Shown here piece by piece: positions 34,499 through 42,748 of a stretch of 64,000 bases of DNA. The DNA comes from Pseudomonas brassicacearum subsp. brassicacearum. Lineage in GTDB: Bacteria > Pseudomonadota > Gammaproteobacteria > Pseudomonadales > Pseudomonadaceae. The stretch lies in assembly GCF_008801605.1 (NCBI RefSeq), contig NZ_VZPJ01000010.1, positions 1 through 64,000 of the forward strand, read 5' to 3'. Under the pieces are notes generated by a model that saw nothing but the letters and a program-made list of their open reading frames with translations, searched no databases and had not been told where the DNA came from. Position numbers and translations under genes: made by a program. Each line of letters opens with the position of its first letter. Within the stretch, counting starts at the first letter, position 1.

Positions 34499-34765
34499 CT
34501 TTGCAACTCTCCTGGTAAAAGTCCCTGCACACTATCAGCGCGAGCGGCATGGCATGCAATCATCATTACATCTGCTCACGAATCTGCTTCAGAGCCATCC
34601 CCAAGGCCTGCTCCCCAGCCTTTAGGGCATTAAACCCGACCCAGCCCATTGTCGAGCCACCTCGTAACGCGATAAGGTTCGGCTCCCCGACGCGCTTAAA
34701 ATCCGCTGTGCACCGCCGCGCGGGGATCGCTGGCGGCCGGCACCCGTGACCTGACGAGTAACACG

Positions 34766-35842
34766 ATGGCTGATTTACCGATCAACGACCTTAACGTCGC
34801 CTCCAACGAGACCCTCATCACGCCTGACCAGCTCAAGCGCGATATTCCCCTGAGCGACGCTGCCCTGCGCACCGTGACCAAGGGCCGGGAAGTCATCCGC
34901 AACATCCTGGACGGCACCGATCATCGCCTGTTCGTGGTCATCGGGCCCTGCTCGATCCATGACATCAAGGCCGCCCACGAATACGCCGAGCGCCTGAAAG
35001 TGCTGGCTGCGGAAGTCTCCGACACCCTGTACCTGGTCATGCGGGTGTATTTCGAGAAGCCTCGGACCACCGTCGGCTGGAAAGGCCTGATCAACGACCC
35101 GTACCTGGATGACTCCTTCAAGATCCAGGACGGCCTGCACATCGGTCGTCAATTGCTGCTGGACCTGGCGGAAATGGGCCTGCCCACGGCCACCGAAGCG
35201 CTGGACCCGATCTCGCCGCAATACCTGCAGGACCTGATCAGTTGGTCGGCCATCGGCGCGCGCACCACCGAATCCCAGACCCACCGCGAAATGGCCTCCG
35301 GCCTGTCGTCGGCAGTGGGCTTCAAGAACGGCACCGACGGTGGCCTCACCGTGGCGATCAACGCCTTGCAGTCGGTCTCCAGCCCACACCGTTTCCTGGG
35401 CATCAACCAGGAAGGTGGCGTGTCGATCGTCACCACCAAGGGCAACGCCTACGGTCACGTGGTACTGCGCGGTGGCAATGGCAAGCCGAACTACGATTCG
35501 GTCAGCGTCGCGCTGTGTGAACAGGCGCTGAACAAAGCCAAGATCAAGCCGAACATCATGGTCGACTGCAGCCACGCCAACTCCAACAAGGACCCGGCAC
35601 TGCAACCGCTGGTGATGGAGAACGTGGCCAACCAGATCCTGGAAGGCAACCAGTCGATTATCGGCCTGATGGTCGAAAGCCACTTGAATTGGGGCTGCCA
35701 GGCCATCCCGAAAGACCTCGCCGACTTGCAGTACGGCGTCTCCATCACCGATGCCTGCATCGACTGGAGCGCCACCGAGAACACCCTGCGCAGCATGCAT
35801 GCCAAGCTCAAGGATGTTCTGCCGAAGCGGCAGCGCGGCTAA
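34766..35842 (+). CDS. Class I 3-deoxy-7-phosphoheptulonate (DAHP) synthase
   Basis: A 358-aa AroF/G/H-type DAHP synthase, a feedback-regulated entry enzyme of the shikimate pathway. Motifs: LFVVIGPCSIHD, RVYFEKPRTTVGWKGLINDP, PTATEALDPISPQY, GARTTESQTHREMASGLSSAVGFKNGTDG, MVDCSHANSNKD and GLMVESHLNWG. The isozyme type (Phe-, Tyr- or Trp-sensitive) cannot be assigned safely. It is divergent from the reductase gene with a 267-bp gap that must hold both promoters. A second, unrelated class II enzyme is at 20942. Confidence 0.94.
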   Translation: MADLPINDLNVASNETLITPDQLKRDIPLSDAALRTVTKGREVIRNILDGTDHRLFVVIGPCSIHDIKAAHEYAERLKVLAAEVSDTLYLVMRVYFEKPRTTVGWKGLINDPYLDDSFKIQDGLHIGRQLLLDLAEMGLPTATEALDPISPQYLQDLISWSAIGARTTESQTHREMASGLSSAVGFKNGTDGGLTVAINALQSVSSPHRFLGINQEGGVSIVTTKGNAYGHVVLRGGNGKPNYDSVSVALCEQALNKAKIKPNIMVDCSHANSNKDPALQPLVMENVANQILEGNQSIIGLMVESHLNWGCQAIPKDLADLQYGVSITDACIDWSATENTLRSMHAKLKDVLPKRQRG

Positions 35843-35845
35843 AAA

Positions 35846-35956
35846 GGATCGCAGCCTCGTTGCACTCGACAGCTCCTACACGCTCCTACGTAACTTCTAC
35901 ACATATTTGGAGCGGGGATGTAGGAGCTGGCGAAGCCTGCGATCTTTTGCTTTCCT
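35846..35956. repeat. Dispersed inverted repeat (gatcgcagcctcg type)
   Basis: ggatcgcagcctcgttgcac followed by tcgacagctcctaca near 35860-35880 is mirrored by tgtaggagctggcgaagcct followed by gcgatctttt near 35919-35951. This is a second class of pseudomonad dispersed repeat, unrelated to the REP core found elsewhere in the window. Confidence 0.7.
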
Positions 35957-35964
35957 CAAGACAT

Positions 35965-35998
35965 AAAAAAACGCCGGGCTCTTCAGCTCGGCGTTTTT
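35965..35998. terminator. Bidirectional terminator
   Basis: acgccgggct and agctcggcgt form a 10-bp stem (one G-U pair) with loop cttc, flanked by A and T tracts. It lies between the convergent DAHP synthase and GNAT genes. Confidence 0.88.
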
Positions 35999-36016
35999 TA
36001 TTGGGAATCCGTTTTC

Positions 36017-36298
36017 TCAGAGTTTCGCCGCGTGCCGCTGGTGACGCTCCATGTAGCGCTCCACGTAGGAACAGGATGGGATCACCGTATAGCCCATTTC
36101 TTCAGCGTACTGCAGCGCACTTTCGGTCAACGCCGCCGCGATGCCCCGACCGCGCAAGGCGTTGGGCACGAAGGTGCGATAGATATCCAGGGTCTGCTTG
36201 CCCAGGTCCATATAGGTCAGATAGGCACGATGACCGTCCACATTGGTCTCGAACTGATGACCAGCCTGGTCATGGTGGATGGTAACCGCCTCGCTCAT
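36017..36298 (-). CDS. Small GNAT-like N-acetyltransferase (YjdJ type)
   Basis: A 93-aa protein of the Gcn5-related family's short YjdJ/DUF (N-acetyltransf_CG) class. The acetyl-CoA motif is RTFVPNALRGRGIAAALTESALQYAEE, followed by VIPSCSYVERYMERH. Start 36298 (ATG) is chosen because gaggag lies 5 bp upstream; the GTG one codon earlier is too close. The acceptor is unknown. Confidence 0.85.
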   Translation of the reverse strand: MSEAVTIHHDQAGHQFETNVDGHRAYLTYMDLGKQTLDIYRTFVPNALRGRGIAAALTESALQYAEEMGYTVIPSCSYVERYMERHQRHAAKL

Positions 36299-36933
36299 CA
36301 CTACTCCTCGCGGGTCTGAATGCCGACCCCTACCTTACCGATGTTTTTCCGGCGAAGGAACATCTACGCCACCCCGTGCCTTCCTGGTCACCGAGCGCCA
36401 AAACCGATCCGCTCAAACCCGAGCACGTCGTGAATAGTAGGCACCAATGACGCAAATGCTCAAGGCACGCCTGTCATCGAAGGGGTAAACCTCGTCCGGT
36501 TTATCGATTGAGCGCCATCGTCGCGCTGTAGTCGGTCACGGTGCAATAGCTGAACATCGCCAGTTGTTGAGTCTTGAGACGAGCGCGCGTAGTTAAAGTC
36601 ACCGCCAATACCAATAAAGATGCCTGGGGCATTGCACAAAAAATGTACAAAAGTGTAGGTGAATCAATAAACAACGGTGTTAGCGAGGGCTGCCAGAGTT
36701 CTCCGTCGCCACGGAACTTTTTTTCGTTGACGCGCTCCAGCAAAGGGCTTCGGGCTGTATATTTTTTAAACACCCCTTAGAAAAGTTGCTCGAAAAAGAA
36801 TCACCGCCTACAATTTTTTTGCTTCTTGCGCTACGTCAGTTTACTTACTACAAGTAATGGGTAGTATGTACGCCGGCTAACTCCTCAGTCTGGGGAGACA
36901 GTCACTAATAGAATGTCCTTGAAGGGGAACACG
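36299..36933. other. 635-bp gene-free region upstream of oprI
   Basis: The region becomes AT-rich toward oprI. The candidate oprI promoter is at 36785-36814. The open frames here (for example 36501-36773 on the minus strand) have no recognisable family features. A small RNA is possible but I see no specific signal for one. Confidence 0.5.
36785..36814 (+). promoter_or_regulatory. Candidate sigma-70 promoter of oprI
   Basis: ttgctc at 36785-36790 and tacaat at 36809-36814, separated by 18 bp, resemble -35 and -10 elements. The implied leader is about 110 nt. oprI is one of the most highly expressed genes in pseudomonads, so a good promoter is expected here. Confidence 0.4.
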
Positions 36934-37185
36934 ATGAACAACGTTCTGAAATTCTCTGCTCTGGCCCTGGCCGCAGTTCTGGCTACCGGTTGCAGCAGCG
37001 CATCGAAAGAAACCGAAGCACGTCTGACTGCTACCGAAGACGCAGCAGCTCGCTCCCAGGCTCGTGCAGACGAAGCTTACCGTAAAGCTGATGAAGCTCT
37101 GGCTGCTGCTCAAAAAGCACAACAGACTGCTGACGAAGCTAACGAGCGTGCTCTGCGCATGCTGGACAAAGCTAGCCGCAAGTAA
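36934..37185 (+). CDS. oprI: Major outer-membrane lipoprotein OprI
   Basis: An 83-aa lipoprotein, exactly the OprI length. The signal sequence ends in lipobox LATGC, with lipidated C20 leaving a 64-aa mature protein. That part is a heptad-repeat helix rich in A, E, K and Q (EARLTATEDAAARSQARADEAYRK...), ending in KASRK; the terminal lysine can be linked to peptidoglycan, as in Braun's lipoprotein. The L,D-transpeptidase gene lies convergently next door. Start 36934 follows aagggga. It carries a strong terminator at 37208. Its codon use is biased to highly expressed codons (gct, cgt, gaa). Confidence 0.97.
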   Translation: MNNVLKFSALALAAVLATGCSSASKETEARLTATEDAAARSQARADEAYRKADEALAAAQKAQQTADEANERALRMLDKASRK

Positions 37186-37207
37186 TAGTCCTTCGGGATT
37201 GTTATCG

Positions 37208-37239
37208 AGCCGACCCATTTTTGGGTCGGCTTTTTTTTT
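37208..37239 (+). terminator. oprI terminator
   Basis: agccgaccca and tgggtcggct form a 10-bp stem with a short T loop, followed by nine T residues. A classic strong intrinsic terminator. Confidence 0.95.
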
Positions 37240-37273
37240 GGGTTCGAGAGCTATTGCCCGGTGTTTTCCCAAG

Positions 37274-37317
37274 CAATAAAAAACCCGCCGACATCGCGAA
37301 ACGTCGGCGGGTTGTTG
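37274..37317 (-). terminator. Terminator of the L,D-transpeptidase gene
   Basis: aacccgccgac and gtcggcgggtt pair around atcgcgaaac; an A-tract at 37275-37283 becomes the T-tract on the minus strand. It is 10 bp beyond the stop at 37327. Confidence 0.85.
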
Positions 37318-37326
37318 TCGAGTCTT

Positions 37327-38298
37327 TTACTGCTGCAAGTCGATCGGCGCGCTCGTGACCATCGGTGCCGAGGTATTCGGAACAGCGATTTCCACCGGCA
37401 TGCCATCTTCGGCCGCCACCACGTCCCGCACCACGTCCCAGTTCATGCGCAAGTTGCTGGTGATGTCTTCACGCTTGAGCATCGCGTTGATCACTGAGGT
37501 GTGCTTGTCCACCACCGACGGGTTGCCCTTGTCGTCCAGCGGTGTGTGAGCTTCCAGGTACACCTTGCCACCGCTCAAGCCCAGCTTGTAGGGGTCGTTG
37601 ATGATCCGCACCGATGTCCCCACCGGCACCATGCCGGCCATTTCCAGCACGTTGTTGTTGAACATCCGGAAGCAACCGTGGCTGGTCCGCATGCCGATGC
37701 CGAACTTCTTGTTCGAACCATGGATCAGGTAGCCCGGGGTGCCCAGGGTGAACTTGAACGGACCCAGCGGGTTATCCGGGCCGGCGGGCACGACATTCGG
37801 CAGCGGGTCGCCGTCAGCGGCGTGTTCGGCCTTGATCGATGCCGGCGGGGTCCAGGTCGGGTTCGGCGTCTTGGCGATGATGCTGGTGTGGGCGATCGGC
37901 GATCCCCAGCCCTCACGCCCAATCCCCAGCGGGAAGGTGTAGACCACGTTCCGCCCCTTGGGGAAATAGTAGAGACGGTACTCGGCAAGGTTGATCACGA
38001 TGCCCTCGCGCGGACCCGGCGGCAGGATGAAGCGAGTCGGCAGCACGATCTCGGTGCCTGCGCCCGGCAACCAGGGATCGACCCCGGGGTTGGCGGCGAC
38101 CATCTCGCTGTAGCCCAGGTCATAGGTGGTACCCAGGTCGGCGAAGGTGTCTTCGTATTTGGCCTTGATAACCTGCACCTGGCCAACGATGTCTTCACCC
38201 GGCGGTGGCAGAGGCAGCTCCAGGGCGGCAACGGGGCCCGCCATACACAGGGCGGCAAGAGACAGGCAGCGGGCGACGGCAGGCAAGCGCGGCAACAT
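37327..38298 (-). CDS. L,D-transpeptidase (YkuD family, ErfK/YbiS-like)
   Basis: A 323-aa periplasmic enzyme with an N-terminal signal peptide (MLPRLPAVARCLSLAALCMAGPVAA), a LysM-like region (about 45-90) and a YkuD domain with HGSNKKFGIGMRTSHGCFRMFNNNV; the nucleophile is C209. Such enzymes attach Braun-type lipoprotein to peptidoglycan or make 3-3 crosslinks. Its position convergent with oprI suggests a physical-functional link: the enzyme may anchor OprI. Start 38298 is chosen for the signal peptide and aagga site. Confidence 0.92.
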   Translation of the reverse strand: MLPRLPAVARCLSLAALCMAGPVAALELPLPPPGEDIVGQVQVIKAKYEDTFADLGTTYDLGYSEMVAANPGVDPWLPGAGTEIVLPTRFILPPGPREGIVINLAEYRLYYFPKGRNVVYTFPLGIGREGWGSPIAHTSIIAKTPNPTWTPPASIKAEHAADGDPLPNVVPAGPDNPLGPFKFTLGTPGYLIHGSNKKFGIGMRTSHGCFRMFNNNVLEMAGMVPVGTSVRIINDPYKLGLSGGKVYLEAHTPLDDKGNPSVVDKHTSVINAMLKREDITSNLRMNWDVVRDVVAAEDGMPVEIAVPNTSAPMVTSAPIDLQQ

Positions 38299-38445
38299 CC
38301 GGGAAATCCTTCGCAGATCGAACAAGGGGTTATGAAAACGGCGATTGTACACTGCCACTTGTTATTTCGGGGAGAGCGGTACAGAGGCGTCCGATGTGAA
38401 GCATTGTTTCAGGCATTCACATCTATGGATGGTTCGACCAAATCC

Positions 38446-38537
38446 CTGTGGGAGCGAGCCTGCTCGCGATAGCGGAGGGTCTGCTTGCATTAATGTTGAA
38501 TGTGCTGCCGCCATCGCGAGCAGGCTCGCTCCCACAA
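38446..38537. repeat. REPIN
   Basis: ctgtgggagcgagcctgctc at 38446 faces catcgcgagcaggctcgctc ending in ccacaa near 38537. Both arms carry the same changed base (gagcctgctc/gagcaggctc), a compensatory pair that preserves the hairpin. Confidence 0.88.
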
Positions 38538-38560
38538 GGGACATGTCGAAATCTGGGAAA

Positions 38561-38854
38561 CTACAACTCGAACCGCAGCTCCGGCCAGATTGGCGAGGTG
38601 CCGCGTTTCTGGGACTCCAGGATCGCCCGGCACAACGAGCACAGGCGATGATCCTGGAAAATCTTGCGATCGACGCTCGACCAGCGTGGCTGGGCCGGCA
38701 GCAGGCTGCCGCAGAGGGTCCGGTCGGCCGAGCCACCGAGTTCCAACTGCCGGGTCACCAGGTGCACCCGTACTTCCTGGCAGGCGAACAGATCCAGCTG
38801 CTCGTCAGGCTCGATCAGTTGGTAGGCAAACAGGGACCAGGCGGGACGCGGCAT
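38561..38854 (-). CDS. Conserved hypothetical protein with a CxxC motif
   Basis: A 97-aa soluble protein of unknown function. Near the C-terminus DHRLCSLCRAILESQKRG contains CxxC, possibly a metal or redox site with an additional Cys in FACQE or RTLCGS. Start 38854 (MPRPAWSLF) follows gggggc weakly. It is the gene immediately downstream of tesA on the minus strand, with a 56-bp gap, so co-transcription is likely. Confidence 0.7.
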   Translation of the reverse strand: MPRPAWSLFAYQLIEPDEQLDLFACQEVRVHLVTRQLELGGSADRTLCGSLLPAQPRWSSVDRKIFQDHRLCSLCRAILESQKRGTSPIWPELRFEL

Positions 38855-38910
38855 CGGGGGCTCCAAATCGGGGGCGCCACATTAGCCGAAAGCCCGCCGG
38901 TAGAAAAGCG

Positions 38911-39516
38911 TCAAAGCAGCGGTTTCAGTGTCGGCCAGACATTTTCCAGCAACTTGCCCTGGGCCGCGACGGACGGGTGCAATCCGTCGCCTTGCATCAT
39001 GGTCGGGATGCCACCGACGTCCTTGAGAAAAAACGGCACCAGCGGGACTTTTTTCTCCTCGGCCAGGGTGCTGTAGACCCGGGCAAAGGCATCGGTGTAG
39101 CGCCGTCCGTAATTGGGTGGCAGTTGCATGCCCAGCAAAAGTACCTGGGCACCGCTGGCACGAGCGCTGTCGATCATCGCTGCAAGGTTTTGTTGCAATT
39201 GTGTTGGCGGCTGTCCGCGCAGGCCATCGTTGCCGCCCAGTTCCAGGATCACCAGGTCCGGCTTATGGGCTGCAAGCAGCGCCGGCAGCCGCGCCTGGCC
39301 TCCGGCACTGGTGTCGCCACTGATGGAAGCATTGACCACTTTATCGTCAAAACCCTCGGCCTTGAGCCGTTGTTCGAGCAACGACACCCACCCTTGCCGG
39401 GTATCCAGGCCGAAAGCCGCGCTGATACTATCGCCAACGATCAGGACTGTACCCGCCGCTGCGTTCTGGGCCATGCACATCAAGGCCAGGCCGGCACTCA
39501 AAAACCACACACGCAT
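38911..39516 (-). CDS. tesA: Arylesterase/thioesterase TesA (SGNH hydrolase)
   Basis: A 201-aa periplasmic SGNH/GDSL hydrolase. Signal peptide MRVWFLSAGLALMCMAQNAAAG, block I IVGDSISAAFG (nucleophile S30), block III ELGGNDGLRG and block V DGLHPSVAAQG are all intact. It acts as multifunctional thioesterase, arylesterase and lysophospholipase. It is divergent from the ABC exporter genes at 39527 with only 10 bp between start codons, the same tesA-ybbA-ybbP arrangement as in E. coli. Confidence 0.95.
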   Translation of the reverse strand: MRVWFLSAGLALMCMAQNAAAGTVLIVGDSISAAFGLDTRQGWVSLLEQRLKAEGFDDKVVNASISGDTSAGGQARLPALLAAHKPDLVILELGGNDGLRGQPPTQLQQNLAAMIDSARASGAQVLLLGMQLPPNYGRRYTDAFARVYSTLAEEKKVPLVPFFLKDVGGIPTMMQGDGLHPSVAAQGKLLENVWPTLKPLL

Positions 39517-39526
39517 CGGATTCTCC

Positions 39527-40210
39527 ATGGGCTCAAGCATTCTCACCGCGACGGACCTTAGCAAAGTGGTCTCCAGCGCGGAAGGTGAACTGACCATCCT
39601 GCACGAACTCAGCCTGGAACTGAACAAAGGCGATAGCCTGGCCATCGTCGGGGCGTCCGGTTCCGGCAAATCCACTCTCCTGGGCCTGCTGGCCGGCCTC
39701 GACCTGCCCAGCAGCGGCGAGGTGACACTCGCCGGCCAAGCGCTCAGCGCTCTGGATGAAGACCAGCGTGCGCGGATCCGCGCCGAGCATGTCGGCTTCG
39801 TCTTCCAGTCGTTCCAGTTGCTCGACAGCCTCAATGCACTGGAAAACGTCATGCTGCCGCTGGAACTTGACGGGCGCAAGGATGCCCGCGAACGGGCCAC
39901 GCAACTGTTGCAGCGCGTCGGCCTGGGCCAGCGCCTGACCCACTCGCCACGCCAGCTCTCCGGCGGCGAACAGCAACGCGTGGCGATTGCCCGCGCCTTT
40001 GCCGCCGAGCCCGACGTGCTGTTTGCCGACGAACCCACCGGCAACCTCGACAGCCATACCGGCGAGCGCATCAGCGACCTGCTGTTCGAATTGAACAAGG
40101 AACGCGGCACGACCCTGGTGCTGGTGACCCATGATGAACGCCTGGCCCATCGTTGCCGGCGCCTGATCCGACTTGAAGCCGGCGAGATGGTCGCCCCTCT
40201 GGAGCCTTGA
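39527..40210 (+). CDS. ABC transporter ATP-binding protein (YbbA-like)
   Basis: A 227-aa LolD/MacB-type ATPase: Walker A GASGSGKST (42-50), Q-loop VFQSFQLLDSLNALENV, signature LSGGEQQRVAIARA, Walker B VLFADEPTGNLD and H-loop LVLVTHDERLA. It partners the permease gene, which overlaps it (TGATG at 40208-40212). The start codon lies 10 bp from the tesA start and has no clear Shine-Dalgarno. Confidence 0.93.
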   Translation: MGSSILTATDLSKVVSSAEGELTILHELSLELNKGDSLAIVGASGSGKSTLLGLLAGLDLPSSGEVTLAGQALSALDEDQRARIRAEHVGFVFQSFQLLDSLNALENVMLPLELDGRKDARERATQLLQRVGLGQRLTHSPRQLSGGEQQRVAIARAFAAEPDVLFADEPTGNLDSHTGERISDLLFELNKERGTTLVLVTHDERLAHRCRRLIRLEAGEMVAPLEP

Positions 40211-42714
40211 TGGCACGCTTGCCGCTGTTGCGCCTGTTCAGTCTCGCTGTCCGTCAATTGCTTCGCGATGCCCGCGCCGGTGAGTTGCGGGTGTTGTTCT
40301 TCGCCCTGCTGGTGGCGGTGGCGGCCAGTACCGCCATCGGTTACTTCGGTGCCCGCCTCAACGGCGCGATGATGATGCGCGCCACCGAGTTCCTCGGTGC
40401 CGACCTGCTGCTCGAAGGCAGCTCCCCCGCCCGCCCGGAGCAGATTCGCAGCGGCATCGAACTGGGGTTGGAACACGCCCGGGTGGTGGAGTTCTCCAGT
40501 GTTGTGGCCACCGACAATGGCATCCAGCTGTCCAGCGTCAAGGCGGCCGATGACAGCTACCCATTGCGCGGCGAGCTGAAAAGCACCCCCACCCCGTTCG
40601 CCCCGGAAGAAATCGGCGGACGCCCGAACCCTGGCGAGGCCTGGGTCGAAGCACGACTGCTGACGGCACTGGAGCTGAAGATCGGCGACAGCATCGACGT
40701 CGGCAACCAGACCTTGCGCCTGAGCCGCGTGCTGACTTATGAGCCCGATCGCGCCGGCAACTTCTACAGCCTCACCCCGCGGGTACTGATCAACCTCAAG
40801 GACCTGGAGGCCACCGGCGTGGTCCAGCCGGGCAGCCGTGTCAGCTATCGCGACCTGTGGCGCGGCCCGGCATCGGCGCTGCAAACCTACCGCGACCTGG
40901 TCAAGCCAGGCCTTGAAGCCAACCAGCGCCTGCAGGATGCCCGCGACGGCAACCGGCAGATCGGTGGCGCCCTGGGCAAGGCCGAACGCTACCTGAACAT
41001 GGCCAGCCTGGTGGCGGTGTTGCTGTCCGGTGTCGCCGTCGCGCTCTCGGCCAACCGCTTTGCCACCCGACGGTTCGACGCCAGCGCGCTGCTGCGCTGC
41101 CTGGGCCTGTCACGCCGGGAAACCATGGTGCTGTTCAGCCTGCAATTGACGGTGTTGGGCCTGCTCGCCAGCATCAGCGGCGCCCTGCTCGGCTGGATCG
41201 CCCAACTGGGCCTGTTCGCCCTGCTGCATGACCTGCTGCCCACCACCGTTCCGCCGGGTGGCCTGCTGCCGGCGATCGCCGGGATCGGCACCGGGCTGGT
41301 GGCCCTGGCGGGGTTCGCCCTGCCGCCATTGGCTGCGCTGGGCCGGGTACCGCCGTTGCGCGTGCTGCGCCGGGACATGCTGCCGATCCCCTCCAGCTCC
41401 TGGGTGATCTACGGTGCCGCGCTGGGCGCCCTGGGCCTGATCATGTGGCGCCTGAGCCTGGACCTGGTCCTCACCTTCGCCCTGCTGGGTGGTGGCGTCG
41501 TCGCCGCGCTGGTGCTCGGCGGCTTGTTGTTGCTGCTGCTCCAGAGCCTGCGTCGCCTGTTGGCCCGCGCTTCCCTGCCCTGGCGGCTGGGCCTCGGCCA
41601 ATTGCTGCGTCATCCCTTGGCCGCCGCCGGCCAGGCCCTGGCGTTTGGCCTGATCCTGTTGTCCATGGCGTTGATCGCGTTGTTGCGCGGCGAGCTGCTG
41701 GACACCTGGCAAAACCAGTTGCCAAAAAACGCCCCGAACTATTTCGCGCTGAACATCCTGCCCAACGACAAGCAGGCCTTCACCGACAAGCTGCTGGCAT
41801 TGTCGGCGCAATCGGCCCCGCTCTACCCCGTGGTACCCGGGCGCCTCGTCAGCATCAATGGCGAACCGGCCACAGAGTTCGTCACCAAGGACTCTGCGGG
41901 TGACCGGGCGCTGCAACGTGACTTGAGCCTGACCTGGGCCGCGGACCTGCCGACGGGCAACATCGTCACCGCAGGGACCTGGTGGCCGCAGCAACCACCG
42001 GACGATATCCCGGGGGTTTCGGTGGAAGGCAAAGTGGCCGAGAACCTCAAGATCAAGCTGGGCGACCGCCTCGTGTTCAGCGTGGGTGGCGTCAACCGTG
42101 AAGCGAAGGTCACCAGCCTGCGGGAGATCAACTGGGACAATTTCCAGCCCAACTTCTTCATGATCTTCCAGCCAGGCACATTGAAGGATCTGCCAGCGAC
42201 CTATCTCACCAGTTTCTACCTGGCGTCGGGCCACGACCAACCGATCGTCGACCTGTCCCGGGCCTTTCCGGCGGTGACGATCCTGCAAGTCGAGGCCCTG
42301 CTCGAACAACTGCGCAGCATCCTGGCCCAGGTGACCCTGGCGGTGGAGTATGTGTTGTTGTTTGTACTGGCAGCGGGGATGGCGGTGTTGTTTTCCGGCC
42401 TGCAGGCGACCCTCGACGAGCGCATTCGCCAAGGTGCGCTATTGCGTGCACTGGGCGCCGAACGGCCCTTGCTGGTCAAGGCCCGGCGCATCGAGTTCGG
42501 CCTGCTGGGCGCGGTCAGTGGCCTGCTTGCGGCCCTGGGTTCGGAGCTGGTGAGCCTGGTGCTTTACCGGTACGCCTTCGACCTGCCCTGGCATCCGCAT
42601 CCATGGCTGTTGGCATTGCCGCTGCTGGGGGCCTTGTTGATCGGCGCGGCCGGGGTGTTTGGCACCCGTCGAGCGCTCAACGCCAGCCCGCTGACAGTAT
42701 TGCGCGAGGGTTGA
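40210..42714 (+). CDS. ABC transporter permease (YbbP-like, FtsX/MacB type)
   Basis: An 834-aa membrane permease of the large double-FtsX class. An N-terminal helix (about 17-40) precedes a periplasmic domain, a FtsX core with helices at about 260-400, further helices in the middle (about 400-500), a second periplasmic domain and three to four C-terminal helices (about 710-825). TVLREG ends it. With the ATPase upstream it forms an exporter or mechanotransmission complex next to tesA; substrate unknown, lysophospholipid or lipoprotein handling is a guess. The TTG one codon upstream would overlap more; ATG 40210 is preferred. Confidence 0.9.
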   Translation: MARLPLLRLFSLAVRQLLRDARAGELRVLFFALLVAVAASTAIGYFGARLNGAMMMRATEFLGADLLLEGSSPARPEQIRSGIELGLEHARVVEFSSVVATDNGIQLSSVKAADDSYPLRGELKSTPTPFAPEEIGGRPNPGEAWVEARLLTALELKIGDSIDVGNQTLRLSRVLTYEPDRAGNFYSLTPRVLINLKDLEATGVVQPGSRVSYRDLWRGPASALQTYRDLVKPGLEANQRLQDARDGNRQIGGALGKAERYLNMASLVAVLLSGVAVALSANRFATRRFDASALLRCLGLSRRETMVLFSLQLTVLGLLASISGALLGWIAQLGLFALLHDLLPTTVPPGGLLPAIAGIGTGLVALAGFALPPLAALGRVPPLRVLRRDMLPIPSSSWVIYGAALGALGLIMWRLSLDLVLTFALLGGGVVAALVLGGLLLLLLQSLRRLLARASLPWRLGLGQLLRHPLAAAGQALAFGLILLSMALIALLRGELLDTWQNQLPKNAPNYFALNILPNDKQAFTDKLLALSAQSAPLYPVVPGRLVSINGEPATEFVTKDSAGDRALQRDLSLTWAADLPTGNIVTAGTWWPQQPPDDIPGVSVEGKVAENLKIKLGDRLVFSVGGVNREAKVTSLREINWDNFQPNFFMIFQPGTLKDLPATYLTSFYLASGHDQPIVDLSRAFPAVTILQVEALLEQLRSILAQVTLAVEYVLLFVLAAGMAVLFSGLQATLDERIRQGALLRALGAERPLLVKARRIEFGLLGAVSGLLAALGSELVSLVLYRYAFDLPWHPHPWLLALPLLGALLIGAAGVFGTRRALNASPLTVLREG

Positions 42715-42748
42715 TAGACTCCCGGCTTCGCTATTACAAGAAGTTGCC

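Noticed and set aside
36501..36773. 90-aa minus-strand frame in the gap before oprI
   Set aside because: No start-site signal, no family resemblance, low-complexity composition.
38911..40884. 657-aa minus-strand frame spanning tesA and the ABC ATPase gene
   Set aside because: Only its last 201 residues (TesA) are meaningful; the upstream part is antisense to the ABC genes.
39527..42714. Lipoprotein-releasing LolCDE complex
   Set aside because: The permease is a single large double-FtsX protein beside tesA, as in YbbAP, not separate LolC and LolE.
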